NCBI RefSeq assembly: GCF_018780385.1
Contig: NZ_JADMJO010000013.1
Coordinates: 1 to 64,000, forward strand
DNA from: Hydrogenophaga sp.
Lineage (GTDB): Bacteria; Pseudomonadota; Gammaproteobacteria; Burkholderiales; Burkholderiaceae_C
Reading direction: 5' to 3'
DNA length: 64,000 nt
Part shown: positions 30,966 through 40,535 of the stretch, piece by piece
Position numbering within the stretch: position 1 is the stretch's first letter
Layout: every line of letters starts with the position of its first letter
Translations under genes and position numbers: made by a program
Notes under the pieces: model-generated
What the model was told of the DNA's origin: nothing
Databases searched by the model: none
Seen by the model: the letters and a program-made list of their open reading frames with translations, nothing else

Positions 30966-32285
30966 GTGAAGCGTCCACCATGGCTTGAACGCCTAACCAC
31001 GCGGGGAGGCTTGATGCGCTCTGTGGCGGTGCTTGTGGGAGGTACCGCCTTCGCGCACGCTATCACGGCGCTGGCGTTGCCGATTCTTACCCGGCTGTAC
31101 AGCCCGACCGACTTCAGCGTTCTCGCCGTTTTCGCCAGCGTGTTGGCGGTTATTTCCGTGGCTGCCTGCCTGCGTCTGGACGTGGCAATTGCTCTACCAG
31201 CATCCGACCATCAAGCCTTCGATCTGCTGGTGCTAGCATTGGCCTGCACTGCGGGTGTGGCCACGATGTGTGGCGCCATTGTGCTGTTCGCTCCCGAGTG
31301 GTTCGCGTCCACCATCGGGCGCTCGGACATCGAGCCCTACCTCTGGATGATTCCCATCGGGGTGCTGCTGGCGGGCACCTACAGCGCCTTGCAAAACTGG
31401 TTCGTGCGCGAGAAGCAGTTCAGCCTGATTGCTAGGAGCAGGGTGGTGCAATCTGGCGCCAGTGCGGGCACGCAGATTGGCATGTCTGGGCTGGCAAGCG
31501 CCCCCATCGGCCTGTTGGTCGGCTACCTGCTGAACACAGGCTCTGCCTGTATCGGTCTGGGCTTCCAACTGGTGCGGCAACAGCGAACGCGACGCAACGG
31601 AGAAGGTATGAACGTGGCCCGGCTTAAGCAGGCCTGGAAAGACCACGACCGCTTTCCCAAATACTCCACCTGGGAAGCACTGTGCAACAGCGCTGCCATA
31701 CAGGTGCCCGTGATCATGATTGCGGCCCTTGCAGCAGGGCCCGAGGCTGGCTACTTGCTGCTGGCCATGTCCGTCATCCAAGCGCCCATGTCCCTGTTTG
31801 GTACAGCCATCGGGCAGGTGTATCTTTCACGGGCGCCGCAAGCCTATCGCGACGGGCAACTTGCCAGCTTCACAAAACAAGTCCTGGGCGGACTCATCAA
31901 GGCGGGCGTCGGTCCATTGCTTCTGATGGGCGCACTCGCGCCATTCCTTTTTGGTCTAGTGTTTGGCGAGGAGTGGGAGAGGGCCGGCGTGCTGGTGGCC
32001 TGGATGACGCCTTGGTTTGTGATGCAGTTTCTCGCATCACCTATTTCTATGGCTATGTACATCACGGGAAGGCAACAATCAGTCTTTCTCCTCCAAGTCT
32101 CAGGATTAGCCTTCAGAATAATGGCCGTATGGTTCGCTTCAATCTTACCCAACGCCCCTATGGCGGAAGCTTATGCCGTCTCGGGCATGATTTTTTATAT
32201 AGTGTATCTCTGGTTTATTTTGCAATCTGTCAGAGATGAAATTCCACATTCTCTAGATGTGACACCAAACAAAGAAACATTCTGA
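30966..32285 (+). CDS. wzx: Oligosaccharide flippase-family protein (Wzx-like)
   Basis: Polytopic membrane protein of the polysaccharide-export flippase type; position within O-antigen cluster. Confidence 0.82.
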   Translation: MKRPPWLERLTTRGGLMRSVAVLVGGTAFAHAITALALPILTRLYSPTDFSVLAVFASVLAVISVAACLRLDVAIALPASDHQAFDLLVLALACTAGVATMCGAIVLFAPEWFASTIGRSDIEPYLWMIPIGVLLAGTYSALQNWFVREKQFSLIARSRVVQSGASAGTQIGMSGLASAPIGLLVGYLLNTGSACIGLGFQLVRQQRTRRNGEGMNVARLKQAWKDHDRFPKYSTWEALCNSAAIQVPVIMIAALAAGPEAGYLLLAMSVIQAPMSLFGTAIGQVYLSRAPQAYRDGQLASFTKQVLGGLIKAGVGPLLLMGALAPFLFGLVFGEEWERAGVLVAWMTPWFVMQFLASPISMAMYITGRQQSVFLLQVSGLAFRIMAVWFASILPNAPMAEAYAVSGMIFYIVYLWFILQSVRDEIPHSLDVTPNKETF

Positions 32286-32308
32286 CTCAAACAATAAGTT
32301 TCCAATCC

Positions 32309-33697
32309 ATGCAAACACACCAAAGTGGGACCAACGCTCAGGGTAAGAGATGGAAGCCTTTCGAGTCAAGGATCGTTCTTTTTGGATGGAGCTTGCTGTA
32401 TGCACTATCATTAAACTATTGCTTATCGGCATACGCCAGTGTCTGGTGGTCGGAATATGGGTTCACCAGTTCTGATTTCGACCTCTGGAAATGGTTCGCA
32501 GCGAGTCTTTCCATCCTGCTCTGGACTTCGGTCCTTCCAAAACGAATTAAGAATGCGTCATCGTTGTTCCTGATTACAATTTACCACTTCGTTGGTATTC
32601 CTGCACTGGTTGCAATCACCAGTTTGGAGAACATGTACGGAGTCGATCGAAGTAGCCTGCTTCCTTCCTTGACACTTGGCTTCTTCCTATCTTGCATAAT
32701 ACAAAAACGAAGCCTTTCAGTCAGTTTGAATCGGGCATTTCCTTCATGGTTTCCTGTGACCCTGACCATTGTTTGGCTTCTTTGCGCAATCTTTCTAATT
32801 AAAAGTTTCGCTGGAGTCATGCAGTTTGAAGGACTTGACAACATATACGCTCAGCGAGAAGCCGGGAAAGCGGAAGGACTCATTCAAGGTTATGCACAAA
32901 CCTATTTTGGTTATGTGCTTTCTCCTGCACTCTTGGCATTCGGTCTTTATCAACGCCGTCCTCTGTTTATTCTTGTTGGAATTGTGGGTGCGTTGATTCT
33001 TTATGCGATTACTGCAGAAAAAGCGGTGATAATGTATCCATTGTTTATCAGTGCTATGTTTGTACTGATGCGACGACTCTCAAAGCATACTGTTTCCGCT
33101 ATATCCATCACAGCATCGTTTTCGTTTTTGTTAACCATCGCTGTTACCTTCTATCAACATTCAACTGTGGCCGAATTTATATCGTGGTATCTTGGAAGCC
33201 GAACGCTACTTATGCCAGGAATTTTTGTTGTTCACTACTGGGATCAATTCTCCATCGACGGAAATACTCTATGGAGTCAACTTAAGGGGTTTAATTTGTT
33301 GATTCAAACCCCTCCTCAATACCTTGGGGATGAGAGGTGGCCTTCTCTAGGACTTATTGTTGGAGAGCTGCACTTGGGCGTGCCTACATTCAATGTAAAT
33401 GCCAGCTTTATCGCCTCTGATGGAATTGCAAGCTTTGGCGCGATAGGCATATTAATTGCTTTCTTGGTATTTTCACTATTTCTATCCATCTTGGATTACG
33501 TATCCAGCGGCTTCGATCCGATCTTGCTTGTTCCTTTACTAGTACCTCTAAGTCTAAACTTGACAAACGGGTCTCTCTTTACTGCACTAACCTCCTTCGG
33601 AGGGTTATTTTGGATCATATGCTTCGTTTTTTTCACTAGAAGAAAAGTTGGGGCTGACAACTTCTTATCTCATACTCGAACTCTACCGAAATCATGA
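32309..33697 (+). CDS. Polytopic membrane protein, putative O-antigen polymerase (Wzy-like)
   Basis: Multiple TM segments with a large loop; next to wzx; low GC typical of wzy. Confidence 0.65.
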   Translation: MQTHQSGTNAQGKRWKPFESRIVLFGWSLLYALSLNYCLSAYASVWWSEYGFTSSDFDLWKWFAASLSILLWTSVLPKRIKNASSLFLITIYHFVGIPALVAITSLENMYGVDRSSLLPSLTLGFFLSCIIQKRSLSVSLNRAFPSWFPVTLTIVWLLCAIFLIKSFAGVMQFEGLDNIYAQREAGKAEGLIQGYAQTYFGYVLSPALLAFGLYQRRPLFILVGIVGALILYAITAEKAVIMYPLFISAMFVLMRRLSKHTVSAISITASFSFLLTIAVTFYQHSTVAEFISWYLGSRTLLMPGIFVVHYWDQFSIDGNTLWSQLKGFNLLIQTPPQYLGDERWPSLGLIVGELHLGVPTFNVNASFIASDGIASFGAIGILIAFLVFSLFLSILDYVSSGFDPILLVPLLVPLSLNLTNGSLFTALTSFGGLFWIICFVFFTRRKVGADNFLSHTRTLPKS

Positions 33698-34551
33698 ACA
33701 CAGAAGTTATTTTCTCAAATCGTGAGGCGATTAATTGCCCCTGCTGTGGTACGAGTGCTAACACGCCCTGGAGCAATGAGCTTGGCTTCACTGTGGTTCG
33801 ATGCATGCAGTGTCGTCTGCTGTACGTTAATCCAATATTGAAACCAAGCTACATAGATGCTGCTGTCAGGGAGGGAGCGCATTCAATCGAAGGAAGAAAG
33901 CTCGACGTCCGAAGTAGACGCATACCTAGGAAAATTCACCGTTACCAAACCGAGCTGAAAGGTATGTTTTCAGATTTGTGGCAATCTGGGAAAGCAATTT
34001 GTTGGGTGGATGTGGGCGCTGGTTATGGCGAAACACTAGAAGCGGTGCGGGGATTGGCCCCACTTGGTAGCTCAATTGTGGGTGTGGAGCCAATGCAATA
34101 CAAAGCAGAAATGGCCCGCAAACAAGGTCTTGAAGTTCAGAATTCGTATCTTGAACCAAATATATTCAAGGCAGATGTCATATCGATGGTCGACATATTC
34201 AGTCACATTCCGAATTTTCATTCGTTTCTTCAGATCGTGATTAAGAACCTCAAGCCTGGGGGCGAGATTTTTCTCGAGACCGGAAATCTGGCAGATCTTT
34301 CCCTTCGCAGAGAATTCCCGAACGAACTTGGATTGCCCGACCATCTTGTATTTGCAGGGGAGTCTCAATTGAGACGGTACTTGATCGAGGCGGGATTTGA
34401 TGTTATTCAAATCAAAAAGCAACGCATTGACGGATTTTTGTCATCTTTCAAATCCATTGTCAAGAAGTTACTTGGTCGGCCCGTAGTTTTAGGAGTTCCG
34501 TATTCCTCTCATTACAGACAATTATTGATCAGGGCCCGATTGCGCTCGTGA
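33694..34551 (+). CDS. Class I SAM-dependent methyltransferase with N-terminal Cys cluster
   Basis: CPCCGTSANTPWSNELGFTVVRCMQCRLLYVNP; WVDVGAGYGETLEAV; GGEIFLETGN. Confidence 0.82.
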   Translation: MNTEVIFSNREAINCPCCGTSANTPWSNELGFTVVRCMQCRLLYVNPILKPSYIDAAVREGAHSIEGRKLDVRSRRIPRKIHRYQTELKGMFSDLWQSGKAICWVDVGAGYGETLEAVRGLAPLGSSIVGVEPMQYKAEMARKQGLEVQNSYLEPNIFKADVISMVDIFSHIPNFHSFLQIVIKNLKPGGEIFLETGNLADLSLRREFPNELGLPDHLVFAGESQLRRYLIEAGFDVIQIKKQRIDGFLSSFKSIVKKLLGRPVVLGVPYSSHYRQLLIRARLRS

Positions 34552-34576
34552 GCTCCATCAGTTTCACGAACTGCAT

Positions 34577-35749
34577 TTGAAGAATACTCGCCCAAATACG
34601 CCGATGAATATATTGCATGTCTGTCTTTCCAATTATTATATTGACCGATTTTCATATCAAGAAAATGAGATCGTCCACCAAAATGTGATAGATGGACACA
34701 ACGTCAAGATAGTGGCTTCGACAGAAACCTTTGGTGAAAATCGCGAATTAGTTTATGTGCGTCCTTCCAAATATATCGGAAGCGATGGAGCGGAAGTCGT
34801 TAGATTGCCATACCTTCGTTTACTTCCTCATTTCATCATGCGCAAACTGCGCATTCACCCTGGGTTCAAGGAACAGCTTGAGGCATTCCAGCCAGAGGTC
34901 ATTCTCTTTCATGGGACTTGCGGCTGGGAGCTGAACACGGTTGCTAATTACAAGAGGCAAAATCCAAGCATCAAACTGTATGTCGACAGTCATGAGGATT
35001 TCAATAATAGCGCACGCACATGGATTTCAAAGTGGGTGCTTCATTTTCTGTATTACCGCACCATCTTGCGGCATAATCTGAAGTGGATTGATCGGATTCT
35101 GTGCGTCAACGTATCAGCCATGGAATTTCTCGAGAACTTCTATGGAATTCCATCGAACCAATTGGAGTTTTTTCCCCTTGGCGGAAAGGTTCTGAAGGAT
35201 GCCGAGTACCTTGCTCGTCGTAAGGCGACTCGAAGTCTTCACCAACTGGAGGCCGATCACATCCTCTTTGTTCAGTCTGGAAAGATGGATAGCAGCAAGA
35301 AATTTCTTGAATCGCTGCGGGCCTTCTCCAGGATCAAGAACCCTCATTTTCGCTTCATCGCGGTCGGTCATATTCACGATGACATTGCATCGGAAGCTGA
35401 GCAATTAATCAAAGGCGATCCGCGCATAACTTTCGATGGATGGAAGTCGCCAGAGGAGTTAAGAGACCTGCTTTGTGCTGCTGACGTGTACGTCCAACCG
35501 GGAACTCAATCAGTCACCATGCAGATGAGCCTTTGCTGCCGATGCGCGGTGATGATCGCTGATGTCTCAAGTCACCAACCATACATCAATGCCAACGGTT
35601 GGTTGATCGGAACAAACTGCAAGCTAGATCAGGCCTTCCAGGAAGCCGCTGAGCAACCGCATGAACTGCAATCTATGGCAGAAAATTCCCACGCCATCGC
35701 CTCCCGCCTCCTGGACTACCGTTCTCTGGCCGCAAGGTTGTATCGGTAA
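34577..35749 (+). CDS. Glycosyltransferase (GT4/GT-B-like)
   Basis: GT-B C-terminal pattern ITFDGWKSPEELRDLLCAADVYVQPGTQSVTMQMSLCCRCAVM; ATG at 34604 is an alternative start to the TTG at 34577. Confidence 0.75.
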   Translation: MKNTRPNTPMNILHVCLSNYYIDRFSYQENEIVHQNVIDGHNVKIVASTETFGENRELVYVRPSKYIGSDGAEVVRLPYLRLLPHFIMRKLRIHPGFKEQLEAFQPEVILFHGTCGWELNTVANYKRQNPSIKLYVDSHEDFNNSARTWISKWVLHFLYYRTILRHNLKWIDRILCVNVSAMEFLENFYGIPSNQLEFFPLGGKVLKDAEYLARRKATRSLHQLEADHILFVQSGKMDSSKKFLESLRAFSRIKNPHFRFIAVGHIHDDIASEAEQLIKGDPRITFDGWKSPEELRDLLCAADVYVQPGTQSVTMQMSLCCRCAVMIADVSSHQPYINANGWLIGTNCKLDQAFQEAAEQPHELQSMAENSHAIASRLLDYRSLAARLYR

Positions 35750-35787
35750 ACTCCGCTCTTCGCCTCTACAACGACCGCCAGCTTCCC

Positions 35788-36939
35788 ATGACCTCAGCCA
35801 GTACCCGCCCGTATCAAATATGCCGCAAATGCACCATGGATACGAGCGACCCACACATTGCATTCGATGACGATGGCGTCTGTGAGTACTGCAACAACTT
35901 CCAGACGGAGATCCTGCCCAACTGGCACACGGGTCAGCGCGGTGAAAAAGAGCTAGCTGCGTTGGCCGACAAGATCCGGGCACAAGGCCGGGGCAAAGAC
36001 TTCGACTGCATCATCGGTCTGAGCGGCGGGCTGGACAGCTCCTACGCCACTTATGTGGCCAAGGAAAAAATGGGGTTGCGACCCCTGCTTTTCCACGTGG
36101 ACGCTGGCTGGAATACTGACCAAGCCGCGGGCAACATCGAGAAGCTGGTGGACGGGCTAGGGCTCGACCTCTACACGGAAGTCATCAACTGGCAGGAGAT
36201 GAAAGACTTGCAAGTGGCTTTTCTCCGGGCCGGGATCGCAGACCAGGATCTGCCTCAAGATGGCGCGTTCTTTTCGGCGTTGTACAAGTTCGCCAGAAAG
36301 CACCGCATCAAGTATGTGTTGACCGGCTCCAATTTCTCCACGGAATGCTGCCGCGAACCAGAAGAATGGGGCGGCTACCCGGGTATCGACACCGTGCTTT
36401 TCAAGGATATTCACCGCCGCTTCGGCCAGCGTGAATTGAAGACCTTCCCGCTGGTGGACATCCTGATCTACAAGTTGCTCTACCAGAAGGTGCTGGGGAT
36501 GGAGGTGGTCAAGCCCTTGAACCTCGTGCCCTACATCAAGAAGGATGCAGAAGCCGAACTGGAGCGCAAATTCGGCTGGCAGCGGTTTCAGCACAAGCAC
36601 CACGAGTCTCGCTTCACGCGTTTCTACGAGGATTACTGGATGCCGCGCAAGTTCGGATACCACAAGCGCCGCGCACATTTCTCCAGCCTCATCCTTACAG
36701 GTCAGATGACGCGCGAGGCGGCGCTGGAGCGGTTGTCGCGACCCGAGATGGACGAACACTTCCTGAAACAGGAGTTCGAGTACGTGGCCCACAAACTGGG
36801 GCTGTCCGTGGACGAGCTTCAAGCGATCTTTGACGGCGAGAACAAGACGTACCGCGACTACAAGAACAAGCGTTGGGCCATTGGCATCGGCGCGAGCGCC
36901 ATGCGGATGCTGGGCCTGGAAAGAAGGTTGTTCCGGTGA
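35788..36939 (+). CDS. wbpG: N-acetyl sugar amidotransferase (WbpG/PseA/LegA-like)
   Basis: PP-loop CIIGLSGGLDSSYATYVAKEKMGL; CRKCTMDTSDP...GVCEYCNNF; followed by hisH/hisF. Confidence 0.93.
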   Translation: MTSASTRPYQICRKCTMDTSDPHIAFDDDGVCEYCNNFQTEILPNWHTGQRGEKELAALADKIRAQGRGKDFDCIIGLSGGLDSSYATYVAKEKMGLRPLLFHVDAGWNTDQAAGNIEKLVDGLGLDLYTEVINWQEMKDLQVAFLRAGIADQDLPQDGAFFSALYKFARKHRIKYVLTGSNFSTECCREPEEWGGYPGIDTVLFKDIHRRFGQRELKTFPLVDILIYKLLYQKVLGMEVVKPLNLVPYIKKDAEAELERKFGWQRFQHKHHESRFTRFYEDYWMPRKFGYHKRRAHFSSLILTGQMTREAALERLSRPEMDEHFLKQEFEYVAHKLGLSVDELQAIFDGENKTYRDYKNKRWAIGIGASAMRMLGLERRLFR

Positions 36940-37556
36940 TCCACATCGTCGACTATGGTGTGGGAAACGTTCAGGCATTCGTCAACATGTACAAGCGCCT
37001 TGGCATAAACGCCAAGCGGGCGGTCAGCGCCCACGATTTGCTGTCTGCCAAGAAGGTGATCCTGCCTGGCGTGGGTGCATTCGATCACGCCATGGAACTG
37101 CTCAATGCTTCGGGCATGCGCGAGCCACTGGACCGCCTCGTGCTCGAGCAGGGCGCGCCGGTGCTCGGCATCTGTGTCGGCATGCAGATGCTGGCCGACG
37201 GCAGCGACGAAGGCTCGGAGACCGGCCTGGGGTGGGTGAAGGGACGCGTGCGCAGCTTTGCCAGCCAAGCTGCCTCTGCGGCGTTGCCGATGCCCCACAT
37301 GGGTTGGAACGACGTCATCCCGGTTGCAGATTCACCCAGTGCGCTCTTCAAGGGCTTGGAGAGTGAGGCCCGCTTCTATTTCCTGCATTCTTACTATTTC
37401 GAGGCAGCGGAAGCTGCCGACGCCGTGGCGCTGTCCGACTATGGTTTTGAATTCGCCTGTGCGGTTCAGCGTGGTCATGTCGCAGGCGTGCAGTTCCATC
37501 CCGAGAAGAGCCACCACTGGGGTGCGGCGCTTCTGAAGAATTTCGCGGAGCTCTGA
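36936..37556 (+). CDS. hisH2: HisH-like glutamine amidotransferase subunit dedicated to amidino-sugar synthesis
   Basis: IHIVDYGVGNVQAFVNMYKRLG; LGICVGMQMLAD; VQFHPEKSHHWG; GTG start overlapping wbpG stop. Confidence 0.92.
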   Translation: MIHIVDYGVGNVQAFVNMYKRLGINAKRAVSAHDLLSAKKVILPGVGAFDHAMELLNASGMREPLDRLVLEQGAPVLGICVGMQMLADGSDEGSETGLGWVKGRVRSFASQAASAALPMPHMGWNDVIPVADSPSALFKGLESEARFYFLHSYYFEAAEAADAVALSDYGFEFACAVQRGHVAGVQFHPEKSHHWGAALLKNFAEL

Positions 37557-37557
37557 C

Positions 37558-38355
37558 ATGCTGCGCCCACGCATCACGCCCTGTCTGTTGGTCCACCAGG
37601 GTGGCCTGGTGAAAACCGTTGAGTTCCGCGACGCCAAGTACGTCGGAGACCCGATCAACGCCGTCAAGATCTTCAACGAGAAAGAAGCCGACGAATTGGT
37701 GGTGCTCGACATTGACGCCACGGTGAACGGCGCTGAACCTGACTACAGCATGATCGCCCACCTGGCTGCTGAATGCCGCACGCCCCTGTGTTACGGCGGT
37801 GGCGTGCGAACACCGGAACAGGCGCGCAAGATCATCGGGCTGGGCGTCGAAAAAGTGGCCGTGAGCGCGGCGGCGGTGGAAGACGCCACATTGCTGACCC
37901 GCATGGCCGAGGCGGTGGGCAGACAAAGCGTGGTTGCGGTGCTGGATGTGCGAAAGAAGTCCGGGCTATTTGCCAAAGGCTACGAAGTGGTCACGCGCAA
38001 CGCCACTCAAGTGCACAAGCGAGACCCGTTCGAACTGGCACAACAGCTCCAGGCTGCGGGTGCGGGCGAGATCGTGATCAACTCGGTGGACCGCGATGGT
38101 CAAATGAAGGGTTATGACCTCACGCTCGCTGTGAAAATGCGCCAGACCCTGCAGATTCCTCTGACGTTTCTGGGCGGCGCAGGTTCGCACCAAGATATCG
38201 AGGCATTGTTTCAGGCCTGCGGCGTGGTGGGCGCCTCGGCCGGCAGCCTCTTCGTTTTCAAGGGCCCTTACCGTGCGGTCCTGATCAACTACCCCCATCC
38301 CGCCCAGCGTGAAGGCATCTATCGCGCTGGCTTGGCGACACACACAACCAAGTGA
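37558..38355 (+). CDS. hisF2: HisF-like cyclase subunit dedicated to amidino-sugar synthesis
   Basis: MLRPRITPCLLVHQGGLVKTVEFRDAKYVGDPINAVKIFNEKEADELVVLDIDAT; downstream of wbpG-hisH. Confidence 0.92.
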   Translation: MLRPRITPCLLVHQGGLVKTVEFRDAKYVGDPINAVKIFNEKEADELVVLDIDATVNGAEPDYSMIAHLAAECRTPLCYGGGVRTPEQARKIIGLGVEKVAVSAAAVEDATLLTRMAEAVGRQSVVAVLDVRKKSGLFAKGYEVVTRNATQVHKRDPFELAQQLQAAGAGEIVINSVDRDGQMKGYDLTLAVKMRQTLQIPLTFLGGAGSHQDIEALFQACGVVGASAGSLFVFKGPYRAVLINYPHPAQREGIYRAGLATHTTK

Positions 38356-38365
38356 CTGCCCTCCG

Positions 38366-39409
38366 ATGTTCAAAGACAAAACGCTACTGATCACTGGCGG
38401 CACCGGCAGCTTTGGCAATGCCGTGCTGCGCCGGTTCCTCAACTCCGATCTGCGCGAGATCCGTATTTTCAGCCGTGATGAGAAAAAGCAGGACGACATG
38501 CGCAAGCATTTCAGTCATCCTAAGCTGAAGTTCTATATTGGCGATGTACGGGATGGGCGCAGTGTTGCGACGGCCATGCGCGGGGTCGACCATGTGTTCC
38601 ATGCGGCTGCTCTCAAACAGGTGCCCTCGTGTGAGTTCCATCCGATGGAAGCCGTTCGCACCAACGTGATGGGCACGGAAAACGTGCTTGAGGCGGCCAT
38701 AGCGGCCGGTGTGCATCGTGTGATCTGCCTGAGCACCGACAAGGCGGTGTATCCGATCAACGCGATGGGCATCAGCAAGGCCATGATGGAGAAGGTGATG
38801 GTCGCCGCCAGCCGCAATCTCGAAGGTACGGACACGGTAATTTGCGGTACACGCTATGGCAACGTGATGGCATCGCGTGGTTCGGTCATCCCGCTGTTCA
38901 TAGACCAGGTGCGCAGCGGCAAACCCATTACGGTGACCGATCCGGCCATGACACGCTTCATGATGACGCTCGCGGATGCCGTAGACCTCGTGATGTACGC
39001 CTTCGAGCATGGCAACAACGGCGACATCTTTGTACAGAAAGCCCCTGCAGCCACGGTCGAAGTTTTGACGCAAGCGCTGCTTCAACTCATGGGCACACCA
39101 AATCACCCGGTTCGCGTGATGGGCAGTCGACATGGCGAAAAGCTTTATGAGGCTCTGCTCAGTCGTGAAGAGATGGCTTGTGCAGAGGATCTTGGCGACT
39201 ATTTCCGCGTACCTCCTGACGGACGCGACCTCGACTACGCCAAGTACGTGGACGAAGGCGAGGAGCGTTTGACCCAGGCGCTGCATGCGGACGAATACCA
39301 CTCGCACAACACCACGCGCCTCGACGTAGAAGGCATGAAAGCACTCTTGCTGAAGCTTGACTTCATGCAGCGCATTTCGCGTGGCGACGTCGCCGTGGCC
39401 GAGGAGTGA
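38366..39409 (+). CDS. fnlA: UDP-GlcNAc 4,6-dehydratase/5-epimerase (FnlA/WbjB/CapE-like)
   Basis: MFKDKTLLITGGTGSFGNAVLRRFLNSDLREIRIFSRDEKKQDDMRKHF; followed by CapF- and CapG-like genes; start moved to 38366. Confidence 0.93.
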   Translation: MFKDKTLLITGGTGSFGNAVLRRFLNSDLREIRIFSRDEKKQDDMRKHFSHPKLKFYIGDVRDGRSVATAMRGVDHVFHAAALKQVPSCEFHPMEAVRTNVMGTENVLEAAIAAGVHRVICLSTDKAVYPINAMGISKAMMEKVMVAASRNLEGTDTVICGTRYGNVMASRGSVIPLFIDQVRSGKPITVTDPAMTRFMMTLADAVDLVMYAFEHGNNGDIFVQKAPAATVEVLTQALLQLMGTPNHPVRVMGSRHGEKLYEALLSREEMACAEDLGDYFRVPPDGRDLDYAKYVDEGEERLTQALHADEYHSHNTTRLDVEGMKALLLKLDFMQRISRGDVAVAEE

Positions 39410-39413
39410 GTTC

Positions 39414-40535
39414 ATGAAGGTGTTGATCACTGGAGCGCAGGGCTTCATCGGAAAAAACCTTTGCCTGCATCTGACCGAGCGCAAGGACGTGGAGGTGGTA
39501 GCGTTCACGCGCGACCAGCAGACTGCGGATCTGCCGCGCTTGCTGGACGGCGTGGATTTTGTGTTTCACCTCGCCGGCATCAACCGCCCGCAGGATCCTC
39601 AGGAGTTCATCAGTGGCAATGCAGACCTGACACAGGCGCTGTGTATGGCGATCGCGGAAAGCGCGAGCGCTGGAATGATTCAGGTCGTTTACGCCTCGTC
39701 CATCCAGGCAGGAAACGACAATCCATATGGACGAAGCAAGCTGGCGGCGGAGAGCGCGCTGTTCGATTTGCAGCGGCAGCGTGGCACTGCAGTGCATGTT
39801 TTTCGTCTGCCGAACGTGTTCGGAAAATGGTGCCGACCTAACTACAACTCAGCCGTCGCGACCTTCTGTCACAACATTGCTCGCGAACTGCCCATTCAGA
39901 TCAACGATCCCGCCGCTCCCCTGACGTTGGCCTATGTCGACGATGTCATCGCTCGCTTCATGCAGTTGCTGGATGGCGCTGCCCCCGCGGTGGATGCTCA
40001 TGGGTTTGCCACGCTCACTCCGCAATACCTCACCACCGTTGGCGAGGTGGCCAGCAAAATCGCGGCCTTCAAGGCCAGTCGAGTCAGCTTGGTCACGGAT
40101 CGCGTGGGCACTGGGCTGACCCGGGCATTGCACTCAACCTACGTGAGCAACTTACCTCCCGAGGCGTTTTCATACACCTTGCCTCGGCATGCGGATCCGC
40201 GCGGCGTTTTTGTCGAGATGCTCAAGACACCGGATTGCGGTCAGTTCTCGTACTTCACCGCGTTACCGGGGGTGACGCGGGGTGGTCACTACCACCACAG
40301 CAAAACCGAAAAGTTCCTGGTGATCGAAGGCCAAGCGCGCTTTCGCTTCCGGCACATGCTCACAGGCGCAACCCACGAATTGCAAACCAGCGCCGACGTG
40401 CCGCAAGTCGTTGAGACTGTGCCGGGCTGGACGCATGACATCACCAACACGGGGGAGAAGGACATGGTGGTGATGCTCTGGGCCAACGAAATCTTCGACC
40501 GCGAGCAGCCGGACACGTTTGCGTCACCGGTATGA
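39414..40535 (+). CDS. fnlB: Bifunctional NAD-dependent reductase/cupin (FnlB/WbjC/CapF-like)
   Basis: MKVLITGAQGFIGKNLCLHL plus C-terminal cupin (GGHYHHSKTEKFLVIEGQARFRFRH). Confidence 0.93.
   Translation: MKVLITGAQGFIGKNLCLHLTERKDVEVVAFTRDQQTADLPRLLDGVDFVFHLAGINRPQDPQEFISGNADLTQALCMAIAESASAGMIQVVYASSIQAGNDNPYGRSKLAAESALFDLQRQRGTAVHVFRLPNVFGKWCRPNYNSAVATFCHNIARELPIQINDPAAPLTLAYVDDVIARFMQLLDGAAPAVDAHGFATLTPQYLTTVGEVASKIAAFKASRVSLVTDRVGTGLTRALHSTYVSNLPPEAFSYTLPRHADPRGVFVEMLKTPDCGQFSYFTALPGVTRGGHYHHSKTEKFLVIEGQARFRFRHMLTGATHELQTSADVPQVVETVPGWTHDITNTGEKDMVVMLWANEIFDREQPDTFASPV

Noticed and set aside
36936-38355. HisH/HisF as part of a histidine biosynthesis operon
   Set aside because: No other his genes nearby and direct coupling to wbpG; better explained as amidino-sugar enzymes.
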